A stretch of 64,000 bases of DNA from Euzebya rosea (GTDB taxonomy: Bacteria; Actinomycetota; Nitriliruptoria; Euzebyales; Euzebyaceae), in the NCBI RefSeq assembly GCF_003073135.1, contig NZ_PGDQ01000006.1, forward strand, positions 124,001-188,000. The letters are read 5' to 3'. The position numbers were made by a program, and so were the translations under genes. Every line of letters begins with the position of its first letter. Position 1 is the first letter of the stretch. This document shows positions 25,658-33,859 of this stretch, piece by piece. Under the pieces are notes generated by a model. That model ran no database searches. It was not told the origin of the DNA and saw nothing but the letters and a program-made list of their open reading frames with translations.

Positions 25658-26158
25658 TCAGATCTCGGATCCGGACTCGGCCACGCCGGCGTCGTGGCCG
25701 CCCATGCCCCGGTGGCCATGCCCACGACCGTGGCCGCGGCCACCGAAGCCGAAGCCGAAGCCGTCGCTGGACTCGATGCGTTCGATGATCTCGTCGGCGC
25801 GCTCCTGGGTGATGGTGCCGTCGGCGACCTTCTCCTGGACTCGCTCGATGGCGACGGTCCGGAACGCGCCGGTCAGCTCGTCGCTGGTGACGCCGAGCTC
25901 GGCCGCGACGTCGTCGACGAAGGCCTGTCGTTCGGCCTCGCGCTCGGCCCGGAGGGCTTCGCGCTCCTCGTCGGTGAGGGGCTCGCGGTCGGGACGGTCC
26001 GACCCGTCCTCGGTGGTGTCATCGGCCGGCACGTCGGTGGTGTCCTCGGTGGCGTCGTCCTCCTGGGCTCGGGAGATGCCGACGGGGGAGAGGAACAGCG
26101 CCAGGCTGAGCAGCGCGGCGATGGCGAGCGCCGACACGGTCTTGGCGGTGGTGGTCAT
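25658..26158 (-). CDS. secreted acidic protein with His/Gly-rich C terminus
   Basis: 166 residues. A classical signal peptide (ALAIAALLSLALFLSPVGISRA) is followed by an Asp/Glu/Thr-rich stretch, a charged helix, then ELGVTSDELTGAF and VADGTITQERADEIIERI, a helical repeat common in actinobacterial exported proteins of unknown role. The end is FGFGFGGRGHGRGHGHRGMG, a possible metal-binding tail. ATG 26158 is inferred from the signal peptide; longer readings upstream lack it. A 155-base gap separates it from divergent aroQ. Confidence 0.75.
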   Translation of the reverse strand: MTTTAKTVSALAIAALLSLALFLSPVGISRAQEDDATEDTTDVPADDTTEDGSDRPDREPLTDEEREALRAEREAERQAFVDDVAAELGVTSDELTGAFRTVAIERVQEKVADGTITQERADEIIERIESSDGFGFGFGGRGHGRGHGHRGMGGHDAGVAESGSEI

Positions 26159-26305
26159 GATGGAAACGCCTTTCGTTTCGGTCCGGTGGCCCGGCGGATG
26201 TCCCGTCCGGCTCGAACAACAGACTGAGCCGTGTTCGTGAGGGGACTCTGAGAGGCGGTTGGCGGTCCTCTGAGCGTCCTGACCCTCGTCGGCGACGGGC
26301 GTGAC

Positions 26306-26311
26306 TACGCT
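26306..26311 (+). promoter_or_regulatory. -10 hexamer TACGCT upstream of aroQ
   Basis: TACGCT ends 8 bases before ATG 26320 but only 2 before ATG 26314. A transcript starting at the usual distance would begin at 26320, favouring that ATG as a leaderless start. Confidence 0.55.
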
Positions 26312-26319
26312 CCATGGCG

Positions 26320-26766
26320 ATGGCACACGACGTCCTGCTGCTCAACGGCCCGAACCTCAACATGCTCGGGGTGCGCGAGCCCGAGGTCTACGGGGCCGAC
26401 ACGCTGGAGGACATCGTCGCGCGCGTCGTCGCGCACGCGGGTGACCGCGCGACCATCACCCACGTGCAGTCCAACCACGAGGGCCAGCTCGTCGAGGCCC
26501 TCCACGCCGCCCACGGCACCCGTGCTGGCGTCGTGTTCAACCCGGGCGCCTACACCCACACGTCGGTGGCCCTGCGGGACGCGATCAGCGCCTGTGGCCT
26601 TCCGGTGGTGGAGACCCACCTGTCCAACGTCCACGCCAGGGAGGAGTTCCGCCACCGTTCGATGCTGGCCGGGGTGTGCCTCGGCGTCGTCGCCGGCTTC
26701 GGCTGGCGCAGCTACACCGTGGCCCTCGACGGCCTGCTCGGCCACCTGGACGCAGCGCCGACCTGA
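26320..26766 (+). CDS. aroQ: type II 3-dehydroquinate dehydratase
   Basis: 148-residue dodecameric dehydratase of the shikimate pathway. The start VLLLNGPNLNMLGVREPEVYG is diagnostic and holds the catalytic arginine and, at its end, the catalytic tyrosine. HVQSNHEGQLVEAL, FNPGAYTHTSVALRDAI and VVETHLSNVHAREEFRHRS (base histidine) follow. Start choice: ATG 26320, supported by the upstream hexamer; ATG 26314 would add Met-Ala. No other shikimate genes are adjacent. Confidence 0.96.
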   Translation: MAHDVLLLNGPNLNMLGVREPEVYGADTLEDIVARVVAHAGDRATITHVQSNHEGQLVEALHAAHGTRAGVVFNPGAYTHTSVALRDAISACGLPVVETHLSNVHAREEFRHRSMLAGVCLGVVAGFGWRSYTVALDGLLGHLDAAPT

Positions 26767-26775
26767 GGTCGACCG

Positions 26776-28623
26776 TCAGGTCCCGGTCTCGACGGCGTCG
26801 GGCGCGTCCGTCGCCGGTGCTGCCTCGACAGGTGCCGGCGGGGCGGTGAACCAGAACGTGGCGCCGTTGCCCGGGCTGGACTCGACGCCGATCCGACCGC
26901 CGGCTGCCTCGATGTGCTTCTTTGAGATCGCCAGTCCCATGCCCGTGCCGGGATACTCCTGACGGGTGTGCAGGCGGCGGAGCATCACGAAGATCTCGTC
27001 GTGGTACTGCGGGTCGATGCCGATGCCGTTGTCGGTCACCGTGATCCGCCACATGCCGTCCTCGCGGGTGGCGGTGCCGTGGATGCGCACCTCGCCCGGA
27101 GAGCGGTACTTCAGGGCGTTGCCGATGAGGTTCTGGAACACCTGGGCCATGGCAGCCGGTTCGGCCAGGACCGTCGGCAGCGGATCGACCTCCACGATCG
27201 CCTCGGCCTCGAGGATCGCCGCCCCCAACGATCCGACGGCCTGACGCCAGGAGACGTTGAGGTCCACGGGCTCCAGGACGTGGTCCCGCCCGGCACGGGA
27301 GTAGTCCAGCAGCTCGCTGATCAACGTCGACATGCGGCTGGCCCCGTCGCGGGCGTAGGCGATGTACTCGAGGGCTCGATCGTCCAGCCCGTCGGCGTAC
27401 TGCATCTGGAGCAGCCCGACGAAGCTCGACACCGTGCGCAGCGGCTCCTGCAGGTCGTGGGAGGCGACGTAGGCGAACCGTTCCAGCTCCAGGTTCGACC
27501 GGGCCAGCTCCTCGCGGCTCTCCCGCAGGTCCTTGGTCATGGACTCGGCCAGCCGGACCGCACGGATGCGGGCGGTCGACATCGACCGCAGTCCCAGCAC
27601 GATGAGGGAGGTGATGATCAGCCCGACGACCCCGACCACCCAGGGGGTGGCCCGCTCGAACGGCGTGTTCAGGGGCTCGACGGCCTGGTAGAGGATCGCC
27701 CAGCGTCGCCCGCCGATGTCGTACTCCAGCAGCCGTGCGTCGCTGGCATCGACCCCGTCGGGCACGGTCGCGTCGTCGCCGAAGGTCAGGTTGTCCGGGC
27801 TGGCCGGCACCGGGTCGTCCGGGGTGCCGACGTCGTAGACCTCCAGCCGGGCGTCGGCGTTGTCGCCGAGCACCCCCTCCACCAGGTCGCCCATGCGAAA
27901 GGCGGCGTAGGACACGCCCGTGAACGCCGCGCGCCGTTCCTCCACCGTGGACACGCCGGGGTTGTCGTAGATGGCGACCATGACGAGGAAGCCGCTCTGG
28001 GAGCCCGTTTCCTGGACAAGCACGATCGGGGCGGTGGTGGCGACCTGCCCGGTGTCGCGTGTCAGCTCCACGGCCGCACGGCGGTTGGCCTCGGAGAAGA
28101 AGTCCAGGCCGAACGCGGCCTCGTTGCCGGCGGTCGGCTCGACGTAGTCGATCAGGACCTTGGTGTCGTCGGTGGTCCGTGGATGGGGCACGAACTCGGG
28201 GTACGCATCGACGGTGCCGGCGTCGGCGTTGACCGCCTCGACGTGTGCGCCCAGCTGCGTCGCGTCGACCCGCGTGGCGTGCCCGATCACCTGGATGCCG
28301 GGGTACCGAGTCGTCAGCTCGAGCGCCCCGACGAAGGCGCGCCACTCGTTGCGGTCCACGGGACCGGCGGTGAACAGGCCACGTCCACCGAAGATGGACT
28401 CGGTGTAGGCCTGCATCCGACGGTCGATGGCCTCGCGGGCCTCGTTGGCCCGCCGGTCCAGCCGGTCCTGGGCGCTGGAGTCCACCGTTCGCTCCGCCCA
28501 CACGACCAAGCTGACCGTCAGCGCGAGCAGCACCGCCCCGATGACCCACGGCAGCGCGACAGGCCACACCGAGCGCGACGACGCCTCGGTGTCCCGCCTT
28601 CCGTCCGAGCCCACCAGCAACAT
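26776..28623 (-). CDS. CHASE-domain sensor histidine kinase
   Basis: 615 residues. TM1 (~25-45, [20 protein letters not shown]), an extracytoplasmic CHASE domain (~80-300), TM2 (~325-348), a coiled linker, a HisKA domain with the phospho-acceptor in [16 protein letters not shown] (~389), and HATPase_c with N-box [11 protein letters not shown] (~500), G-box DNGIGID and [21 protein letters not shown] domains bind small extracellular ligands. The [10 protein letters not shown]-box is of the phytochrome/light-regulated kinase subgroup. No response regulator gene is adjacent, so this is an orphan kinase. ATG 28623 is chosen because longer frames run through the tRNA-Sec gene. Confidence 0.92.
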   Translation of the reverse strand: MLLVGSDGRRDTEASSRSVWPVALPWVIGAVLLALTVSLVVWAERTVDSSAQDRLDRRANEAREAIDRRMQAYTESIFGGRGLFTAGPVDRNEWRAFVGALELTTRYPGIQVIGHATRVDATQLGAHVEAVNADAGTVDAYPEFVPHPRTTDDTKVLIDYVEPTAGNEAAFGLDFFSEANRRAAVELTRDTGQVATTAPIVLVQETGSQSGFLVMVAIYDNPGVSTVEERRAAFTGVSYAAFRMGDLVEGVLGDNADARLEVYDVGTPDDPVPASPDNLTFGDDATVPDGVDASDARLLEYDIGGRRWAILYQAVEPLNTPFERATPWVVGVVGLIITSLIVLGLRSMSTARIRAVRLAESMTKDLRESREELARSNLELERFAYVASHDLQEPLRTVSSFVGLLQMQYADGLDDRALEYIAYARDGASRMSTLISELLDYSRAGRDHVLEPVDLNVSWRQAVGSLGAAILEAEAIVEVDPLPTVLAEPAAMAQVFQNLIGNALKYRSPGEVRIHGTATREDGMWRITVTDNGIGIDPQYHDEIFVMLRRLHTRQEYPGTGMGLAISKKHIEAAGGRIGVESSPGNGATFWFTAPPAPVEAAPATDAPDAVETGT

Positions 28624-28699
28624 GGTAGAGGCACGATCGGCCGGGCAACGACCGACATGAACGGGATCCGGGCACGAGGGTCGTGGAACGGGGAGGAAG

Positions 28700-28792
28700 C
28701 GGAGGCGGACGGGAATCGAACCCGCCAGGACGGCCGAGCCGCCCTCATCGGTGTTGAAGACCGTGGGGCCCACCAGGAACCCAGACGCCCCC
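28700..28792 (-). tRNA. selC: tRNA-Sec (anticodon UCA)
   Basis: Reading the minus strand, acceptor GGGGGCG pairs with CGCCTCC (one G-U). The D region TTCCTGGTGGGCCCCA follows. The anticodon arm is CGGT-CTTCAAC-ACCG with TCA in the loop, there is a long variable arm GGGCGGC-TCG-GCCGTCC, and the T arm is GCGGG-TTCGATT-CCCGT. The discriminator is G73 and CCA is not encoded. About 93 nt, the size class of bacterial selenocysteine tRNA, with 13 bp of acceptor plus T stem when counted as 7+6. It decodes in-frame UGA with SelB. Kinase gene follows 76 bases downstream. selA, selB and selD are not in the window. Confidence 0.87.
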
Positions 28793-28854
28793 ATGGGCTC
28801 CCACACCCTACCCGTCCCGGGCAGGCCGCTCGTGAGGAGCGGTGCGCTGCCGAC

Positions 28855-28860
28855 TAGCCT
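28855..28860 (+). promoter_or_regulatory. -10 hexamer TAGCCT upstream of the PAC2 gene
   Basis: TAGCCT ends 8 bases before ATG 28869, with no Shine-Dalgarno sequence, consistent with a leaderless transcript. It lies between this gene and the divergent tRNA-Sec. Confidence 0.55.
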
Positions 28861-28868
28861 TGAGGGCC

Positions 28869-29738
28869 ATGGCCACCCCCTCCATCCACTGGACCCAGGA
28901 AGTGCCGGCGCTGCGGCGTCCGGTGATGCTGCTCGCCCTCGATGGCTTCATCGACGCAGGCAACGCCGCCCAGACCGCCGCCATGTTCCTGCGGCATCGC
29001 TGGACCGCCGAGGTCGTGGCCACCTTCGACCACGACACGTTCATCGACTACCGGGCACGCCGGCCCACGACGGTCATGGACAGCGGCGTCCTGCGGCGCA
29101 TGGAGTTCGACGAGCTGCAGGTGCTGGTGGCGCGAGTCGACGACTCGCCGCACGACGCGGTGTTCCTGCTCGGCCCCGAGCCCGACATGCGGTGGGAGGC
29201 CTTCTGCGCCACCGTCGTCCGGCTGTGCCGTGACCTCGGCATCGAGCAGGTGATCGGCCTGGGTGCCTACCCGGCCGCGGTCCCGCACACCCGTCCGGTC
29301 AACGTCACCTCCGCCCGCAACATCGCCTCGGGCGAGGTGCTGCCGACCACCAGCGAGGTCGCCGGCTACACCGGTCCCGTGGGCGCGCAGGTGATGCTGC
29401 AGCACCGCATGGGCGAGGCCGGCATTCCGGCGGTCGGCATGTGGGCCGAGGTGCCCCACTACATCTCCGCCAACAACCACCCGTCGTCCGCCCTGGCGCT
29501 CGTCGACGTCGTCGCCGGCGCCTTCGGGGTGTCCATCGACACCACCGAGCTGCAGGCCGCCGCGCGAGCCCACGAGGAGCAGGTCAACGACGCCGTCGCC
29601 GACCACCCGGAAGCCGCCGTCATGATCAGCCGGCTGGAGGCCCACCACGACGAGGGCGGGGCCGCGATGCAGGTGCCGTCGGGTGACGACCTTGCCGCCG
29701 AGATCGAACGCTTCCTGTCCGACCGGGGCGGCGAGTAG
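28869..29738 (+). CDS. PAC2 family protein
   Basis: 289 residues of the PAC2 fold, named after the eukaryotic proteasome assembly chaperone and common in actinobacteria and archaea. Typical are [20 protein letters not shown] near the N terminus, the [14 protein letters not shown] strand, and [19 protein letters not shown] near residue 195. Bacterial function is unproven, but co-occurrence with proteasomes is known and bpa lies 1.4 kb downstream here. ATG 28869 has a hexamer 8 bases upstream. Confidence 0.85.
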   Translation: MATPSIHWTQEVPALRRPVMLLALDGFIDAGNAAQTAAMFLRHRWTAEVVATFDHDTFIDYRARRPTTVMDSGVLRRMEFDELQVLVARVDDSPHDAVFLLGPEPDMRWEAFCATVVRLCRDLGIEQVIGLGAYPAAVPHTRPVNVTSARNIASGEVLPTTSEVAGYTGPVGAQVMLQHRMGEAGIPAVGMWAEVPHYISANNHPSSALALVDVVAGAFGVSIDTTELQAAARAHEEQVNDAVADHPEAAVMISRLEAHHDEGGAAMQVPSGDDLAAEIERFLSDRGGE

Positions 29739-29759
29739 CCCACCCCCCGGGCAGCGGGC

Positions 29760-30164
29760 TCAGCCCGCCGCGCCGTCGGGCAGGTTGAACAGCCGCACCT
29801 TGGACTGGGCGACCTTCCGCCCGTCCTGATCGGTCATGTCGACCTCCCACAGCTGGGAGGACCGGCCGACGTGGATCGGGGTGGCGACGGCCGTGATCGT
29901 CCCCTCCCGCATGGACCGCAGGAAGTCGGTGTGGTTGGACATGCCGACGGCGGGCTTGCCGCCGATGGCCATGACCGCGCCCACGCTGGCGGCGGACTCG
30001 GCGAGGGTGCAGTACACCCCACCGTGCACGATGCCGTAGGGCTGGTGGTGGGTGGGGTTGATCTCCAGGCGCACCTCGCAGCGTTCGGGGGTGAGGTCGA
30101 TGACCTCCACGCCCAGCAGCTCGAGGAATCCGTCGCGCGGGAAGCTCTCGGGGTCGATTTCCAT
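29760..30164 (-). CDS. PaaI-type hotdog thioesterase
   Basis: 134 residues. The hotdog-fold 4HBT core is visible: NPTHHQPYGIVHGGVYCTLAESAAS with the HGG motif and catalytic acid region, followed by a β-strand set ending SKVRLFNLPD. Such enzymes hydrolyse acyl- or aryl-CoA thioesters to limit CoA trapping. ATG 30164 lies 8 bases after a CAGACT hexamer. It converges with the PAC2 gene; the gap is 21 bases. Confidence 0.85.
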   Translation of the reverse strand: MEIDPESFPRDGFLELLGVEVIDLTPERCEVRLEINPTHHQPYGIVHGGVYCTLAESAASVGAVMAIGGKPAVGMSNHTDFLRSMREGTITAVATPIHVGRSSQLWEVDMTDQDGRKVAQSKVRLFNLPDGAAG

Positions 30165-30251
30165 GCCCGGCAGTCTGGCTCGTGGGCGGGGCGACAGCAG
30201 CATCGTCGTGGGGCGACCGGCCGGGGGACTGTCGGCGTTGCAGGCCCTGCC

Positions 30252-30257
30252 TAGATT
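30252..30257 (+). promoter_or_regulatory. -10 hexamer TAGATT upstream of the thioredoxin-like gene
   Basis: TAGATT ends 8 bases before ATG 30266; no ribosome binding site is present. Consistent with a leaderless transcript. Confidence 0.55.
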
Positions 30258-30265
30258 GGGGCGCC

Positions 30266-31081
30266 ATGAGCGTTGTCGTGAAGGACGTACAGGAATCGGA
30301 GTTCGTCGACGTCGTCGTGGAGGGCTCGAAGTCCCGTCCCGTCGTGGTCGACTTCTGGGCCGAGTGGTGCGGCCCGTGTCGCCAGCTGTCGCCGCTGCTG
30401 GAGCAGATGGCCGAGCAGCATGCCGGCCAGGTCGACGTGGTCAAGGTCAACGTCGACCACGCGCCGCGGCTGGCCCAGCAGTTCGGGGTGCAGGGCATCC
30501 CGGCGGTGAAGGCGTTCGTCGACGGCAGGGTGGCGGCGGAGTTCACCGGCTTGCAGCCCGCCCCCGTCATCGCGCAGTTCTTCGCCGGGCTGGGACCGTC
30601 GGAGGCCGACCGGCTGGTCATCGCCGCCGGCAACGAGGTGGACGCCGATCGGCGCCGCAGCCTGCTGGAGCAGGCCATGGAGCTCGAGGTCGACCATCCG
30701 GCGGCGGCGCTGGCGCTGGCCGCCGACACCGACGACGTCGAGGACGCGCAGGCGATCCTGGCCAGGGCGCGGCCGACCCCGGAGGTGCAGCAGGCCATCG
30801 CCGCGCTGAACCTGTCGGCCACCAGCGAGCAGGTCGGGGACGTCGAGGACCTCCGCAGCCGTGTGGCGCAGGGCGAGGACGATGCCCGTGTGGCGCTCGG
30901 CCGGGCGCTGGCCGCTGGCGGTGACCACGAGGGAGCGATCGCGGTGCTGCTGGACGGCGTGCGGACCCCGTCGACGAAGGAGGCGGCACGCGACGCCCTG
31001 CTGGAGGTCTTCACCGTGCTCGGCAACGACCACCCGCTGGTCAAGCAGGCCCGGCCGAGGCTTGCCGCCGCGCTGTTCTGA
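30266..31081 (+). CDS. thioredoxin-domain protein with TPR-like C terminus (CnoX/YbbN type)
   Basis: 271 residues. A thioredoxin domain (1-110) has an intact redox motif WAEWCGPCRQLSP (~34-38) and the cis-Pro in GVQGIPAVKAF. Residues 120-271 are helical, as in CnoX/YbbN, where TPR-like repeats bind client proteins. CnoX acts as a holdase or redox chaperone handing proteins to GroEL/DnaK. The E. coli protein has lost its CxxC; here both cysteines are present, so disulfide chemistry is likely. Followed 78 bases later by bpa under its own promoter. Confidence 0.87.
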   Translation: MSVVVKDVQESEFVDVVVEGSKSRPVVVDFWAEWCGPCRQLSPLLEQMAEQHAGQVDVVKVNVDHAPRLAQQFGVQGIPAVKAFVDGRVAAEFTGLQPAPVIAQFFAGLGPSEADRLVIAAGNEVDADRRRSLLEQAMELEVDHPAAALALAADTDDVEDAQAILARARPTPEVQQAIAALNLSATSEQVGDVEDLRSRVAQGEDDARVALGRALAAGGDHEGAIAVLLDGVRTPSTKEAARDALLEVFTVLGNDHPLVKQARPRLAAALF

Positions 31082-31145
31082 TCGCCCGCCGCGCGTGCGG
31101 GAGCCTGGGGTCACCCTCGGACGTGTCCGTGTCGGAACGGCGGGG

Positions 31146-31151
31146 TAGGGT
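31146..31151 (+). promoter_or_regulatory. -10 hexamer TAGGGT upstream of bpa
   Basis: TAGGGT ends 8 bases before ATG 31160; no Shine-Dalgarno sequence. Consistent with a leaderless transcript. Confidence 0.55.
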
Positions 31152-31159
31152 GCGCGCCG

Positions 31160-31651
31160 ATGGTTGAACAGATCGAGGTCGTGGACGACGAGCCGCAGGA
31201 CGCCGATGTCGCGGAGGACGAGGAGTCCGAACCGATGATCAGCGAGCCCGGCAAGCTGATGCGCATCGCCGTGATGCTGCGCGAGGTGCAGGAGGAGGCG
31301 CGCCGGGCCGACGCCGACGAGGCCGGCCGCGGACGCCTCCGCCACGTGCACGAACGTGCGCTCAACGAGCTGTGCGGGATCCTCAGCAGCGACCTGCAGG
31401 ACGAGCTGTCGCAGTTCTCCTTCGACTTCGACACCGAGACCCCGTCGCAGAGCGAGCTGATGATCGCCCAGGCGCAGCTCATCGGTTGGCTCGAAGGGCT
31501 GTTCCAGGGCATCCAGGCGGCGATCTTCAACCAGCAGGCCGCCGCGCGGAAGCAGCTGGAGGCCATGCGTGGCCGTGGCCTGCCGGCCGGCACGGCGCCC
31601 GGCGGCGAGCAGGCCGAGTCCTCGGGCCGCAGCCCGGGCAACTACCTCTGA
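31160..31651 (+). CDS. bpa: bacterial proteasome activator (Bpa/PafE)
   Basis: 163 residues, matching mycobacterial Rv3780 in length and layout: an acidic disordered N terminus, a four-helix core (MLREVQEEARRADADEAGRG, LNELCGILSSDLQDELSQF, AQAQLIGWLEGLFQGIQAAI) and a flexible tail ending GNYL. The mycobacterial protein ends GQYL, and that C-terminal motif docks into the 20S proteasome α-ring to open its gate without ATP. Presence of Bpa implies that this organism has a 20S proteasome encoded elsewhere. Confidence 0.95.
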   Translation: MVEQIEVVDDEPQDADVAEDEESEPMISEPGKLMRIAVMLREVQEEARRADADEAGRGRLRHVHERALNELCGILSSDLQDELSQFSFDFDTETPSQSELMIAQAQLIGWLEGLFQGIQAAIFNQQAAARKQLEAMRGRGLPAGTAPGGEQAESSGRSPGNYL

Positions 31652-31770
31652 TCGCCACCACCGTCCAGGCATCCACCGGTCGGTTGGGCCGGTGGCGCGC
31701 GGGTTCGATACCCTCTGCGGTCGTTCGCCGGTGACGCATCCGTCGCCGTTCATCACGAGGAGTCAAGTAC

Positions 31771-32118
31771 ATGGGTCGCGCACGCGAGCACTGGGAGCAG
31801 CTTCGAGCTGCGTTGGAGAAGGTCGACGTGGAGACCGTCGGTGAGCTCTACGCCCCCGACGCGGTGTGGCTCGAGCCGCAGAACCCGCCGCACGAGACCA
31901 ACAAGCTGATCCAGGCGTACCTGTCCTCGTGGATGCAGGCCCGCGAGAACATCGACGTGTCGACCAAGCGGATCCTCGAGTCCGAGGACGGCTCCTTCGC
32001 CGCCATCGAGTGGGCGATCTCCTACACCGCGGCCGGCCGTCGCTGGAACTCCCTGCCCCGGTCCAGCTGGATCGAGGTCTCCGACCAGGGCATCGCCTAC
32101 CAGCGCGACTACTACTAG
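31771..32118 (+). CDS. SnoaL/NTF2-like small protein
   Basis: 115 residues with the α+β cone pattern of NTF2-like proteins: EHWEQLRAALEKVDVETVGE, LYAPDAVWLEPQNPP, then strands ending SWIEVSDQGIAYQRDYY. The family includes isomerases, cyclases and binding proteins, so function cannot be assigned. Unlike several neighbours it has a real leader: a TACCCT hexamer about 60 bases upstream and a GAGGAG ribosome binding site 9 bases before ATG 31771. A clear terminator follows. Confidence 0.78.
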   Translation: MGRAREHWEQLRAALEKVDVETVGELYAPDAVWLEPQNPPHETNKLIQAYLSSWMQARENIDVSTKRILESEDGSFAAIEWAISYTAAGRRWNSLPRSSWIEVSDQGIAYQRDYY

Positions 32119-32157
32119 GACGCCCGGGGTCGGCCACCCGACCCCTCGAGCCCGGAC

Positions 32158-32190
32158 GCGCACCCCATCAGGGGTGCGCTCGTCGTTTTT
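32158..32190 (+). terminator. Rho-independent terminator after the NTF2-like gene
   Basis: Perfect 9-bp stem GCGCACCCC / GGGGTGCGC with an ATCA tetraloop, followed by TCGTCGTTTTT. It is the best classical intrinsic terminator in the window. Confidence 0.85.
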
Positions 32191-32247
32191 CCCTCCGCGT
32201 TCGTCGTCTTCCCGTCCGGGCTCGTCGGCACCGACCTGCCGGTCGGG

Positions 32248-32919
32248 TCAGGCGAGCCGCTCGCGGGGGATGGCGACGAACAGCGCGTCGGCCTCGGCGA
32301 TCAGGTCGCCGTCGGCGGTCCGCAGGTCACCGACGAGGAAGATCTTCCGCCCGTCCCGCCGGTCCATCCAGGCGCTGGCCACGAGGTCGGTCTGGACCGG
32401 GGTCGGGGCCCGGTAGCTGATGCCGAGCCTGCCGGTGAAGGCCGGCGTGGCCGTCAGCAGCAGCACGTAGCCCATGATGTCGTCCATCACGGCGGCGACG
32501 GCGCCGCCGTGCGCTCGCTGCGGCGCGCCCTCGAAGGCCGCACCGAAGTTGACGTCGGCCACGATCCGGTCGCCCTCCCGGCGTGGCTGCATGGCGATGC
32601 CCATGGGGTTGGCCCGGCCGCTGACCATGCACTCCTCGAAGTGCGCGAGTCGCTGCCCCTCCTCCACGGGCGCCTGCCACAGCTGGGTCTTCATCCGTCG
32701 GATGGGACGCTCGCGGCGGGGGCCGGCCTCGACGACGGCGGCGGTGGCGGTGGCCTCGCGGGCGATGCGCTGCAGCAGGCCGGGGTCGGCCTCGTGGGCC
32801 ACCATCGCGTGGTTCAGCCGGCGCATCGCCTCGGCGGCGGCGATGCGGACGGCCAGGGTGTCGTCAGCGGTCGGCTGGGATACGTCCGGGCTCGTGTTCT
32901 CCGGGCTTGGGTTCGTCAC
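32248..32919 (-). CDS. hotdog-fold thioesterase family protein
   Basis: 223 residues. The N-terminal ~100 residues are helical and charged. The C-terminal half is a 4HBT-type hotdog domain (AFEGAPQRAHGGAVAAVMDDIMGY, LGISYRAPTPVQTDLVASAW). The HGG and following acidic residue fit PaaI/THEM4-like acyl-CoA thioesterases. GTG 32919 is the likely start (VTNPSPENTSP) but is unconserved, so it is uncertain. Converges with the NTF2-like gene across the terminator, and its start faces the pilus cluster. Confidence 0.75.
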   Translation of the reverse strand: MTNPSPENTSPDVSQPTADDTLAVRIAAAEAMRRLNHAMVAHEADPGLLQRIAREATATAAVVEAGPRRERPIRRMKTQLWQAPVEEGQRLAHFEECMVSGRANPMGIAMQPRREGDRIVADVNFGAAFEGAPQRAHGGAVAAVMDDIMGYVLLLTATPAFTGRLGISYRAPTPVQTDLVASAWMDRRDGRKIFLVGDLRTADGDLIAEADALFVAIPRERLA

Positions 32920-32994
32920 GAGAACGCAGCCTACTCCCCGCGGGTTGTCCACAGGGCTGCACCGGTTGCTCGGTCGTGTCGCCGTCGGCCTGCC

Positions 32995-33000
32995 TACGGT
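32995..33000 (+). promoter_or_regulatory. -10 hexamer TACGGT at the head of the Tad pilus cluster
   Basis: TACGGT ends 7 bases before GTG 33008, supporting that GTG as a leaderless start of the first pilus gene. Confidence 0.55.
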
Positions 33001-33007
33001 GCGAGCC

Positions 33008-33859
33008 GTGAGCACCACAGCCCTTCCCGTGGCCGTCGAGATGGCCGACCGGCAGCTGGCCGACGACGTCGTCCGGTGGGTCGAGTCGACCCTCGGCTGG
33101 CAGGTCGTCGCCGACTCGGTGGCGCTGCCGGCACGGCTGCGCCTCGTCGACGTCGAGTCGGTGTGCGAGGGAGCCGTCCTCGTCGCGCGGTCCCTGGACG
33201 GCGCCGACGTCCGGCACGCCATGGCTTCCGGTGTCCGGGACGTGGTGCGCTGGCCCGAGGAGGCCGAACGACTGGCCGAGCTGCGCCCGACGGCGGTGGT
33301 GCGGCCGGCTGCGGACGTGGTGGGTGTGGCGGGGGCCGCGGGAGGAGTGGGGACCAGCACGGTCGCGATCGCCACGGCGGCGGCGTCAGCGTGGTCCGGC
33401 GTGCCCACCTGGCTCGTCACCGACGTTGCCGGCCGACGGCTGTGCGGCGTGGACGGCTCGGCGTCCCACGAGGTCGACGCGGTGCCCGGGTTGCGCGTCG
33501 GAGGTGACCTGCACGATGCGATCGGCCGTGCGGTGACCGGTGAACGCGTGGTGGTCGACCTCGGCGTCGACGCCCGCGGTCATGTCCTCGTGGCCCGCCC
33601 CGACGCATCCCTGCTGGCCGCCGTCCGCACGGGATCGGCGCCGGTCGTGGTCACCGTGGGCACGGGCGGCCTGCACCCGCACGAGGTGGCTCGGGCGGTG
33701 GCCGGCCGGCGACACGTGCACCTCGACCACAGCGTCAGGGTGGCCCGCGCGGGCCTTCGCGGTCGCCTGCCGGGGGCGCTGCCCGGCCGGCTGGTCGCCG
33801 ACCTCCGCGCGGGCCTTCGCGTGGCCGGTGCCGCCGGGGGTGCCGCTCGTGGTCGCTGA
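33008..33859 (+). CDS. CpaE/TadZ-like (Ssd-type) MinD-family protein of the Tad pilus
   Basis: 283 residues. A variable N-terminal receiver-like half is followed by a MinD/ParA-type P-loop region VVGVAGAAGGVGTSTVAIATA (~100-120). The deviant Walker lysine is absent (GGVGTST), as in Ssd proteins of actinobacterial tad loci. In Tad systems TadZ/CpaE sets the site of pilus assembly. First gene of an operon with tadA, tadB/C, pilin and TadE genes; its stop overlaps the tadA start by 11 bases. Confidence 0.82.
   Translation: MSTTALPVAVEMADRQLADDVVRWVESTLGWQVVADSVALPARLRLVDVESVCEGAVLVARSLDGADVRHAMASGVRDVVRWPEEAERLAELRPTAVVRPAADVVGVAGAAGGVGTSTVAIATAAASAWSGVPTWLVTDVAGRRLCGVDGSASHEVDAVPGLRVGGDLHDAIGRAVTGERVVVDLGVDARGHVLVARPDASLLAAVRTGSAPVVVTVGTGGLHPHEVARAVAGRRHVHLDHSVRVARAGLRGRLPGALPGRLVADLRAGLRVAGAAGGAARGR

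Noticed and set aside
26776-28806. Extended start of the histidine kinase at 28806
   Set aside because: The extra 61 codons run straight through the tRNA-Sec gene; the ATG at 28623 gives a normal membrane-anchored kinase.
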